Shown here in pieces: positions 1 to 5,699 of a stretch of DNA of 5,699 bases. The stretch's first letter is position 1. Every line of letters begins with the position of its first letter. The notes under the pieces were generated by a model. It saw nothing but the letters and a program-made list of their open reading frames with translations, was not told the DNA's origin and did no database searches. The stretch is taken from contig URSX01000102.1 of assembly GCA_900550615.1 (NCBI GenBank), forward strand, positions 1-5,699, given 5' to 3'. The translations under genes and the position numbers were made by a program. Source of the DNA: an uncultured Eubacteriales bacterium. GTDB lineage: Bacteria; Bacillota; Clostridia; Oscillospirales; Oscillospiraceae.

Positions 1-25
1 TTTTTTAAGGAATGGGGCCGGTCTT

Positions 26-472
26 TTACTTCGGATATGACAGGGAGAATTGTCCGCCGTCCTCTCCCAGGAGCATTACGTCCCCGGCGATGACGGTGCT
101 GCCGCACAGGAGCAGGTTTGCCTGAGCATCCGTGCGCCCGCCGGGATAGTTGGTCAGGCGGAAGGTATAGCGGCACACGGCCTGCCCGCCGTAGTCGGCA
201 AAGGGCAGAGCTTGGCTGCGCTGCAGGGCGGCGTAATCGCCGAAGGAGGAGAGATCCTCCGGCAGCCGCAGGTGCAGCGTCTCGACGGGCTCCGGCTCCA
301 CCTGCCAGCCCAGTTTTTCCAGGTAGCTGACGCATCCGGCTATGCCGTCGGCGCTGATATCGGCGGGGCGGCCCCCGGCCCGCAGGGTGAAAAACAGAAC
401 GACGCCCAGCACTGCCAAAAGGATCAGCAAGGCCGGCAGCAGCTTCCGGCGGGGCAGATGGATAACGCGCAT
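26..472 (-). CDS. Membrane-anchored DUF4830 domain protein
   Basis: This is a 148-residue protein of unknown function. Residues 1-10 are basic (MRVIHLPRRK) and are followed by one hydrophobic segment at about 11-30, so it is probably a type II membrane-anchored protein with its C-terminal part outside the cell; an uncleaved signal peptide looks the same. The soluble part has the layout I recall for DUF4830: a short helix ending KLGW near 53-56, then EPEPVE (59-64), a Y..LQ..Q stretch (80-88), the RYTF..TNYP strand (101-110), and a final strand motif ANLLL..STVIAGDV (118-132). The reading frame stays open far upstream through rsuA on the other strand. The start at 472 was chosen because AGGTGA lies just upstream (477-482) and because the charged-then-hydrophobic N-terminus begins there. 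The gene is divergent from rsuA. Family assignment is from memory of the motif pattern; no molecular function is known to me. Confidence 0.8.
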   Translation of the reverse strand: MRVIHLPRRKLLPALLILLAVLGVVLFFTLRAGGRPADISADGIAGCVSYLEKLGWQVEPEPVETLHLRLPEDLSSFGDYAALQRSQALPFADYGGQAVCRYTFRLTNYPGGRTDAQANLLLCGSTVIAGDVMLLGEDGGQFSLSYPK

Positions 473-476
473 ACGA

Positions 477-482
477 TCACCT
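477..482 (-). promoter_or_regulatory. Ribosome binding site deciding the DUF4830 start
   Basis: On the minus strand this reads AGGTGA, 4 nt before the ATG at 472. The open frame continues upstream for about 180 codons antisense to rsuA, so this site and the N-terminal membrane segment are what fix the start. Confidence 0.65.
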
Positions 483-510
483 CGGAAAAGCCTATGCCCG
501 GCCGGGGACA

Positions 511-518
511 AATATACA
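511..518. promoter_or_regulatory. Weak -10-like box in the divergent rsuA/DUF4830 gap
   Basis: The 60-bp divergent gap contains AATATACA, its only AT-rich patch. On the minus strand it reads TATATT (516-511), at a plausible distance (about 30 nt leader) from the DUF4830 start. On the plus strand TATACA (513-518) is too close to the rsuA ribosome binding site to be comfortable. I find no good -35 at 16-18 bp on either strand, so this is only a candidate, better for the minus-strand gene. Confidence 0.25.
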
Positions 519-532
519 CGGGAGAGAGTGAA

Positions 533-1315
533 ATGGAACGATTGGACAAAGTGTTGGCCGGCACGGGCCGCTGGTCCCGGCGGGAGGTCAAGGACCTGGT
601 GCGGCAGGGCCGGGTGCTGGTGGACGGACTGCCGGCCGCCGCGCCGGAGCAGAAGGTTGAGCCCCACGGGGCTGAGATCCGGGTGGATGACGTACCGGTG
701 ACGTACCGGCGCTATACCTATGTGCTGCTGCACAAGCCGGCGGGAGTCCTGTCCGCGGTGGAGGACAGTCGGCAGCAGACCGTGCTGGATCTGCTGCCGC
801 CGGAGATGAAGAAGCAGGGCCTTTCCCCGGTGGGACGGCTGGACAAGGACACGGAGGGCCTGCTTCTGCTGACCAACGACGGGGAGCTGACCCACCGGCT
901 GCTGGCGCCGAAGAGCCATGTGGATAAGGTGTACTACGCCCGCACCCGGGGCACGCCCACAGCTGCCGATGCGGTTCGATTCGCCCGGGGCATCACTTTG
1001 GAGGACGGGCTGCACTGCCTGCCGGCTCAGCTGCAGATCGTGGGGGAGAATGAGGTCCTACTGACGCTCCGGGAGGGGAAGTTCCACCAGGCCAAGCGTA
1101 TGCTGGCCTCCTGCGGCACTCCGGTTGTGTATCTCAAACGGCTGTCTATGGGGCCGCTGCGGCTGGAGGAAGGACTGCTGCCCGGACAGTTTCGCCATCT
1201 TGCTGAGGAAGAAATTTCCAGTTTGCAGGCGGCAGTGGGGATAACAGCAACAGATTGCCAAAAAAATGACAAGACTTTTTGTGAAAAACATAAAAAAACC
1301 CTTGCAAAATCGTGA
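533..1315 (+). CDS. rsuA: RsuA-family 16S rRNA pseudouridine synthase
   Basis: This 260-residue cytoplasmic enzyme should convert a uridine of rRNA to pseudouridine (in RsuA proper, U516 of 16S rRNA). An N-terminal S4 RNA-binding domain covers about 2-50 (RLDKVLA, SRREVKDLVRQGRVLVDG). The catalytic domain follows: LLHKPAG (65-71), the signature GRLDKDTEGLLLLTNDG (101-117) with catalytic Asp104, and REGKFHQAKRML (180-191). The HVDKVYYA segment (129-136) and CLPA (162-165) resemble RsuA more than RluB/RluE, but target specificity is inferred. The start was chosen at 533 because GGGAGAGAG precedes it (520-528) and the S4 domain begins there; the frame is open upstream only as antisense of DUF4830. 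The family usually ends near the LAEEEI stretch (223-228). The remaining ~29 residues are lysine-rich, AT-rich in codons, and overlap the promoter of the next gene. No terminator follows, so read-through into the regulator gene is possible. Confidence 0.88.
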   Translation: MERLDKVLAGTGRWSRREVKDLVRQGRVLVDGLPAAAPEQKVEPHGAEIRVDDVPVTYRRYTYVLLHKPAGVLSAVEDSRQQTVLDLLPPEMKKQGLSPVGRLDKDTEGLLLLTNDGELTHRLLAPKSHVDKVYYARTRGTPTAADAVRFARGITLEDGLHCLPAQLQIVGENEVLLTLREGKFHQAKRMLASCGTPVVYLKRLSMGPLRLEEGLLPGQFRHLAEEEISSLQAAVGITATDCQKNDKTFCEKHKKTLAKS

Positions 1316-1330
1316 TTCTGACGGTATAAT
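1302..1330 (+). promoter_or_regulatory. Sigma-A promoter of the CdaR-like regulator gene
   Basis: TTGCAA (-35, 1302-1307) and a perfect TATAAT (-10, 1325-1330) are separated by exactly 17 bp. Transcription should start near 1337, giving a leader of roughly 55 nt before the ATG at 1393. The -35 box lies in the last codons of rsuA, whose stop is at 1313-1315. An A-rich stretch (about 1283-1298) just upstream could act as an UP element. Confidence 0.8.
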
Positions 1331-1380
1331 ACAGAAAAAGACTAAACAGATTGCACAAAGTTATCCTGAATAGAAAGTCT

Positions 1381-1386
1381 GGGAGG
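1381..1386 (+). promoter_or_regulatory. Ribosome binding site deciding the regulator start
   Basis: GGGAGG ends 6 nt before the ATG at 1393. A TTG in the same frame at 1351 would add 14 residues but has no ribosome binding site, so the ATG is preferred. Confidence 0.75.
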
Positions 1387-1392
1387 ATTAGC

Positions 1393-2487
1393 ATGTCGGG
1401 ACGGATTTTTCAAAATGTAGTGCTGCAGTTTAAGGAGACCACTGATCGCGTCATCGGCGTGATGGACTCTGAGGGCAGCGTGATCGCCTGCAGCGAGCTG
1501 ACCGGGATCGGTAAGAAATGGACCAAGTATGTGGAGACCATTGAGCTGGCGGACGGCAACTGCGTGGCCATCGAGGGTAAGACCTTCAAGGCACTGCCCG
1601 GCTGGGGCAGCCACTTTGACTATGCGGTGTTTGCCAGCGGCGACGACAGCGTGGGGCGCACGGTCTGCGCCATGGCCTGTGTGGCGCTGAACTCTGCCAA
1701 GGCGTACTATGAGGAGAAACACGACAAGGGTTCCTTCATCAAGAATATCATTTCCGACAATATCCTCATCAGCGATATCTATATGCGGGCCAAGGAGCTG
1801 CATGTGCCGGTGGAGGTCAACCGGGGCGTTTTTGTGATCCGGCCCATTGACGAGCGGCTGGAGAGCGTGCCGGTGGATGCGATCCAGGGCCTGTTCCCCG
1901 ACCGGCAGAACGATTTTGTCCTCAGCATGGGCGAGGCGGACGTGGCGCTGATTCACCAGCTGCCCGAAAACGCCGACGGCCACGACCTGGACAAGGCGGC
2001 CCAGATGATCGGAGAGGCGCTGAAGGTGGACGGGGAGAGCTCTGTGTTCGTGGGCGTGGGCACCATTGCCACTCACCTGCGGGACCTGGCCAAGTCCTAC
2101 AAGGAGGCGCAGATCGCCATTGAAGTGGGCAAGGTGTTTGACACCGAGCGCTACATTGTCAACTATGAAAACCTGGGCATCGGCCGCCTGATCTATCAGC
2201 TGCCCACCACCCTGTGCGAGATGTTCCTGCAGGAGGTGTTCAAGAAGAACCCCATCGATGCGCTGGATCAGGAGACCCTGTTCACCATCTATAAATTCTT
2301 TGAGAACAACCTCAATGTGTCCGAGACGGCCCGCAAGCTCTTTGTGCACCGCAACACGCTGGTGTACCGTCTGGAGAAGATCAAAAAGCTCACGGGCCTG
2401 GATCTGCGGGAGTTTGACGACGCCATTACCTTCAAGGTAGCCTTGATGGTGAAGAAGTATCTCACCAGCCGGGGCATCGACGCGTAA
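1393..2487 (+). CDS. CdaR/PucR-family transcriptional regulator
   Basis: This 364-residue cytoplasmic protein is a probable DNA-binding regulator. The N-terminal third (about 1-115) looks like a ligand-sensing domain of the sugar-diacid-recognition or GAF-like kind: helix, then VIGVMDSEGSVIACSEL (20-36). The middle (about 140-265) fits the GGDEF-like domain found in CdaR proteins, which lacks cyclase motifs. The C-terminus is a PucR-type helix-turn-helix: Y..FEN.LNVSETARKLFVHRNTLVYRLEKI (300-330), followed by TGLDLREFDDAITFKVAL (334-351), the most diagnostic part. E. coli CdaR responds to glycerate/glucarate, but nothing here shows that ligand: the N-terminal domain diverges and no sugar-diacid genes are nearby. 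The gene has its own promoter and terminator, so it is monocistronic. It sits just upstream of ftsEX, making that operon a candidate target by position only. Family membership is firm; ligand and targets are unknown. Confidence 0.85.
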   Translation: MSGRIFQNVVLQFKETTDRVIGVMDSEGSVIACSELTGIGKKWTKYVETIELADGNCVAIEGKTFKALPGWGSHFDYAVFASGDDSVGRTVCAMACVALNSAKAYYEEKHDKGSFIKNIISDNILISDIYMRAKELHVPVEVNRGVFVIRPIDERLESVPVDAIQGLFPDRQNDFVLSMGEADVALIHQLPENADGHDLDKAAQMIGEALKVDGESSVFVGVGTIATHLRDLAKSYKEAQIAIEVGKVFDTERYIVNYENLGIGRLIYQLPTTLCEMFLQEVFKKNPIDALDQETLFTIYKFFENNLNVSETARKLFVHRNTLVYRLEKIKKLTGLDLREFDDAITFKVALMVKKYLTSRGIDA

Positions 2488-2503
2488 AGACTCGTGCATT
2501 TTT

Positions 2504-2538
2504 CAGGGAGACACCCCCGCCGGTGTCTCCCTGTTTTT
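2504..2538 (+). terminator. Intrinsic terminator after the regulator gene
   Basis: A perfect 12-bp stem, CAGGGAGACACC (2504-2515) with GGTGTCTCCCTG (2522-2533), encloses a 6-nt loop and is followed directly by TTTTT (2534-2538). It begins 16 nt after the TAA stop and separates the regulator transcript from the ftsEX operon. Confidence 0.92.
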
Positions 2539-2572
2539 GCGCTCCGGCGCACACCACACTTCATATGTAATG

Positions 2573-2757
2573 TGTCATTGCGAACCAGTGACCGACTTCA
2601 CTGGTGTGGCAATCCGTACCCCCTTCGCACCGCACCTCTTGTCCCACCACCGGCGGAATACTTTCTGCCAACAGTGGCAGAAAGTATCCAAAGAACGCCG
2701 CCAAAACCAAGGTTTTAAAATCCTTTGCGCGGGCGCCGTATCGACCCCGTTCCCTAC
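2573..2757. repeat. Candidate dispersed palindromic repeat element (composite, non-coding)
   Basis: This part of the 392-bp gap between the regulator and ftsE has no credible gene but is dense in inverted repeats. Module 1 (2577-2613): ATTGC/GCAAT outer arms and ACCAGTGA (2584-2591) with TCACTGGT (2598-2605). Module 2 (2652-2702): a perfect 13-bp stem, 2658-2670 with 2675-2687, 4-nt loop, inside outer arms GGCGG (2652-2656) and CCGCC (2698-2702). Module 3 (2703-2716): AAAACC-AA-GGTTTT. The TGTCATTGCGA start and TGGCAATCC half-site resemble small dispersed repeats I remember from Clostridia and other bacteria; this is recall, not a search. None of the stems has a U-tract, so they are not terminators. 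Edges are approximate. Confidence 0.6.
2658..2687. repeat. Perfect 13-bp inverted repeat with 4-nt loop
   Basis: ATACTTTCTGCCA (2658-2670), loop ACAG, TGGCAGAAAGTAT (2675-2687). It is the strongest hairpin in the non-coding gap after the terminator and the core of the repeat's second module. No run of T follows on the plus strand, and none on the minus strand. Confidence 0.85.
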
Positions 2758-2781
2758 AGTTCACACTTATTTCATATTTTT

Positions 2782-2797
2782 CCTGTTGCAAAACAGG
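2782..2797. promoter_or_regulatory. Inverted repeat over the ftsE -35 box (possible operator)
   Basis: CCTGTT-GCAA-AACAGG is a perfect 6-bp inverted repeat whose centre contains the -35 hexamer TTGCAA (2786-2791). A protein bound here would cover the -35. That it is a real operator is inference; the structure itself is plain in the sequence. Confidence 0.45.
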
Positions 2798-2814
2798 GGA
2801 GGACGCTTTATAAT
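2786..2814 (+). promoter_or_regulatory. Sigma-A promoter of the ftsE-ftsX-M23 operon
   Basis: TTGCAA (2786-2791) and a perfect TATAAT (2809-2814) have a 17-bp spacer, the same hexamers and spacing as the regulator promoter at 1302-1330. An AT-rich tract (2768-2781) lies just upstream as a possible UP element. The start should be near 2821, giving a leader of about 60 nt. The leader holds a small stem, GTAAC (2822-2826) with GTTAC (2833-2837). Confidence 0.8.
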
Positions 2815-2879
2815 GAAACGTGTAACCGTTTTGTTACTTTTCTGCTGAAGAAACCTTTTGTTCAGAATGCGAGGAGACT

Positions 2880-3563
2880 ATGATCCGCCTGATCGACGTT
2901 AAAAAAACATATGACAACGGGACGGAAGCCCTCAAGGGCATTTCGTTTACAATAGAAGATGGGGACTTCGCCTTTTTGGTGGGGCCCTCCGGTTCCGGCA
3001 AATCCACCATTATCAAGCTTCTTACCGGGGAGATCGTGCCCACCTCCGGGCGGGTCATGGTCAACGGCTTCTCCATGGGCCGCATTTCAGACCGGCAGAT
3101 CCCCTACATGCGCCGCACCATCGGCGTGATCTTTCAGGATTTCCGGCTGATCACCAACAAGACCGTGCGGGACAATCTGAGCCTTGCCATGCGCGCAGTG
3201 GGAGCCGGGCCCAAGGAGATCAAAAACCGCATCCCCTATGTGCTGGAGCTGGTGGGGCTGAAGAACAAGGAGCAGAGCTTCCCCGATCAGCTCTCCGGCG
3301 GCGAGCAGCAGCGGGTGGCTATTGCCCGGGCCCTGGTAAATAATCCCAGCACCATTGTGGCCGACGAGCCTACCGGGAATCTGGATCCCGCCCGCTCCCT
3401 GGAGATCATGACCCTGCTGGAGCGGATCAACGCCCTGGGCACCACTGTGGTGGTGGTCACCCACGAAAAGGGCCTGGTGAACCACTTTGACAAGCGGGTC
3501 ATCACCATCAACGACGGTATGGTGGCCGGCGACGGCATGGGACGGTATGAGGTGGCCAGATGA
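2880..3563 (+). CDS. ftsE: Cell division ATP-binding protein FtsE
   Basis: This 227-residue protein is the cytoplasmic ATPase of the FtsEX complex, which uses ATP hydrolysis to switch extracellular peptidoglycan hydrolases on during division or wall growth; it does not transport a known substrate. All ABC motifs are present: Walker A GPSGSGKST (35-43), Q-loop Gln86 in IFQDFRL, signature LSGGEQQR (138-145), Walker B TIVADEP (158-164) with catalytic Glu163, D-loop GNLD (166-169) and H-loop His195. Length is typical for FtsE. GAGGAG (2871-2876) precedes the ATG with only 3 nt between, somewhat tight, but the N-terminus MIRLIDVKKTYDNG is what the family expects, so the start is secure. The stop overlaps the ftsX start by 4 bp (ATGA), implying translational coupling. 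Next to ftsX, the identity as FtsE rather than a LolD/MacB-type ATPase is firm. Confidence 0.96.
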   Translation: MIRLIDVKKTYDNGTEALKGISFTIEDGDFAFLVGPSGSGKSTIIKLLTGEIVPTSGRVMVNGFSMGRISDRQIPYMRRTIGVIFQDFRLITNKTVRDNLSLAMRAVGAGPKEIKNRIPYVLELVGLKNKEQSFPDQLSGGEQQRVAIARALVNNPSTIVADEPTGNLDPARSLEIMTLLERINALGTTVVVVTHEKGLVNHFDKRVITINDGMVAGDGMGRYEVAR

Positions 3564-4444
3564 AAGGTAATTTTGGATATTTCTTCCGGGAAGGCAGCCG
3601 GAATATGTTTTCTCATGGGTTCATGTCCTTTGCGGCCATCGGCATTACCGTGGCGTGCCTGCTGATCATGGGCACCTTTTCACTGGTGGCCTATAACGCG
3701 GACTATAACCTGAAAAACCTGCAGAAGGAGAACGCTGTGCTGGCGTTTATCGACGAGGCGCTGTCCGAGGAGGAGGCCCGGGCGCTGCAGGGCAAGGTGG
3801 AGGCCGTGCCCAATGTGGCCGATGCCGCCTTTGTCTCCCGGGAGGAGGCCCGGGACAGCTATGTGGCCCAGTACGATGAGAATGATCTCTATGCCAATCT
3901 GGACGCGAGTATTTTCCGCCACCGCTTTGTGATCCACCTGCAGGACGACGGCAAGTTGTCCGAAACGGTGGAGGCGCTGCGCCAGGTGGATCATATCGTC
4001 AAGGTCCGGGCAGACGAGGCCATTTCCGCCGGGTTCATCACCGCCCGCAATGTGGCCGGCGTCATCAGCATCGCCCTCATCGCCATTTTGCTGGTGGTGT
4101 CCGTGTTCATCATTTCCAACACCATCAAGCTCACCACCTTCGACCGGCGGGACGAGATCGCCATTATGAAGATGGTGGGTGCCACCAACGGATTCATTCG
4201 CTGGCCCTTTGTGTTTGAGGGATTGCTGATCGGCCTGTTCGGCGCTGTCATCGGCTTCGGCCTGCAGTGGCTTTTGTATAACGCCATTGCCACCGGCATC
4301 GCCGAGTCCGACACGCTGCAGCTGCTGCGGGTGATCGGCTTTGAAAAGATCTGGTGGCCGGTGGCGGCGGCATTCCTGCTGGCCGGTGTGCTGGTGGGTA
4401 TCGGCGGCAGCCTGACGGCCATCAGGAAGTTCCTGCATGTGTGA
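3560..4444 (+). CDS. ftsX: Cell division protein FtsX
   Basis: This 294-residue integral membrane protein is the permease-like partner of FtsE. Four membrane segments are visible: about 22-44, 164-187, 221-243 and 263-285. Between the first two is a large extracellular domain (about 45-160) which in this family binds and activates the coiled-coil part of a wall hydrolase. The cytoplasmic stretch between segments 2 and 3 has the family signature RRDEIAIMKMVGAT (196-209), the coupling region that contacts FtsE, and continues to FVFEG (217-221). The cytoplasmic N-terminus (FFREGSRNMFSHGFMS, 8-23) also fits FtsX. No ribosome binding site of the usual strength precedes the start, which overlaps the ftsE stop, so translation probably depends on re-initiation from ftsE. 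The hydrolase gene begins 13 bp after the stop. Length and topology are normal for Gram-positive FtsX. Confidence 0.95.
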   Translation: MKGNFGYFFREGSRNMFSHGFMSFAAIGITVACLLIMGTFSLVAYNADYNLKNLQKENAVLAFIDEALSEEEARALQGKVEAVPNVADAAFVSREEARDSYVAQYDENDLYANLDASIFRHRFVIHLQDDGKLSETVEALRQVDHIVKVRADEAISAGFITARNVAGVISIALIAILLVVSVFIISNTIKLTTFDRRDEIAIMKMVGATNGFIRWPFVFEGLLIGLFGAVIGFGLQWLLYNAIATGIAESDTLQLLRVIGFEKIWWPVAAAFLLAGVLVGIGGSLTAIRKFLHV

Positions 4445-4445
4445 G

Positions 4446-4451
4446 AGGAGG
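4446..4451 (+). promoter_or_regulatory. Ribosome binding site deciding the M23 hydrolase start
   Basis: A perfect AGGAGG ends 6 nt before the ATG at 4458, directly after the ftsX stop. An in-frame ATG at 4437, overlapping the ftsX end, would add seven residues (MCERRKS) and has only a weak AGGA upstream, so 4458 is preferred. Confidence 0.8.
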
Positions 4452-4457
4452 AAAAGC

Positions 4458-5618
<1,161 letters not shown>

Positions 5619-5635
5619 GAACATTTAAGTGTATC

Positions 5636-5672
5636 AAAAAAGCGTCGCAGAGTTCGCGTCCGCAGACGCGAA
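5636..5672. terminator. Overlapping inverted repeats after the hydrolase; possible minus-strand terminator
   Basis: TTCGCGTC (5653-5660), loop CGCA, GACGCGAA (5665-5672) is a perfect 8-bp stem. An alternative, exclusive pairing joins GCGTC (5642-5646) with GACGC (5665-5669), and on the minus strand this stem is followed at once by TTTTTT (5641-5636). A terminator for a convergent gene beyond the right edge is therefore possible. On the plus strand no T-run follows, so it is a poor terminator for the ftsEX operon. Confidence 0.4.
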
Positions 5673-5699
5673 AAGTTGAGATCATTTTCTCTCGCGACC

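Noticed and set aside
1..25. TTTTTT at the left edge as part of a terminator
   Set aside because: No stem can be seen in the bases available, and the sequence before position 1 is missing.
50..532. Upstream extension of the rsuA frame back to position 50
   Set aside because: It is antisense to the DUF4830 gene and adds no recognisable domain; the S4 domain and a ribosome binding site mark the start at 533.
1339..1380. AGACT (1339-1343) pairing with AGTCT (1376-1380) in the regulator leader as a riboswitch or attenuator
   Set aside because: Only 5 bp across a 32-nt loop, with no further conserved-looking structure; easily chance.
2658..2687. The 13-bp hairpin as a second intrinsic terminator
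   Set aside because: No T-run follows on either strand, and a complete terminator already ends the regulator transcript at 2504-2538.
2494..2813. Short open frames on both strands of the regulator-ftsE gap (60-100 codons)
   Set aside because: They run through the terminator and the palindromic repeat, lack ribosome binding sites, and have low-complexity or shadow-like composition. Such frames are commonly annotated in this kind of repeat but show no domain.
2813..2848. Eleven-codon reading frame (MKRVTVLLLFC) upstream of ftsE, with GGGGAGG before it, as a leader peptide
   Set aside because: Its ATG overlaps the TATAAT -10 box, and the predicted transcript begins a few bases downstream of that ATG, so it could not be translated from this promoter.
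4437..4457. ATG at 4437 as the hydrolase start, overlapping ftsX
   Set aside because: It has only a weak ribosome binding site, while AGGAGG stands 6 nt before the ATG at 4458 and the signal peptide begins cleanly there.

Overview
The window reads as chromosomal core sequence from a GC-rich member of the Clostridia, most plausibly the Oscillospiraceae (Ruminococcaceae) gut group. This rests on strong AGGAGG-type ribosome binding sites, textbook sigma-A promoters (TTGCAA-17-TATAAT), a DUF4830 protein, a CdaR/PucR-type regulator next to ftsEX, and an intergenic palindromic repeat of a type I remember from that group. The taxonomy is inference; there is no rRNA or marker gene here to prove it.

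Layout. (1) 26-472, minus strand: a small membrane-anchored DUF4830 protein. (2) 533-1315, plus: an RsuA-type 16S rRNA pseudouridine synthase, divergent from gene 1 across 60 bp. Its AT-rich 3' end contains the -35 box of the next promoter. (3) 1393-2487, plus: a single-gene unit for a CdaR/PucR-family regulator, with its own consensus promoter (1302-1330) and a strong intrinsic terminator (2504-2538). (4) 2488-2879: a 392-bp gap with no credible gene. It holds the terminator, a cluster of hairpins that looks like a dispersed non-coding repeat (about 2573-2757), and the ftsE promoter (2786-2814), whose -35 sits inside an inverted repeat. (5) 2880-5618, plus: a tightly packed operon ftsE-ftsX-M23 endopeptidase. 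ftsE and ftsX overlap by 4 bp (ATGA), and ftsX and the hydrolase gene are 13 bp apart. (6) 5619-5699: overlapping inverted repeats cut by the window edge. There is no clear plus-strand terminator, so the operon may continue.

How the genes work together. FtsE (ATPase) and FtsX (membrane subunit with a large extracellular loop) form an ABC-type mechanotransmitter that controls peptidoglycan hydrolases outside the cell. The next gene encodes a secreted protein with a PcsB/CwlO/EnvC-like coiled-coil part and a LytM/M23 peptidase domain whose zinc and catalytic residues are all present, so it is the probable FtsX partner and working enzyme. The CdaR-like regulator upstream is a candidate controller of this operon by position only. 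The most unusual items are the composite palindromic repeat inserted upstream of ftsEX, the inverted repeat on the ftsE -35 box, the poly-glutamine hinge in the hydrolase, and the rsuA coding tail that runs into the next promoter. I did not find evidence for a wholly new system; the module is a recognisable FtsEX-hydrolase unit with unusual details.
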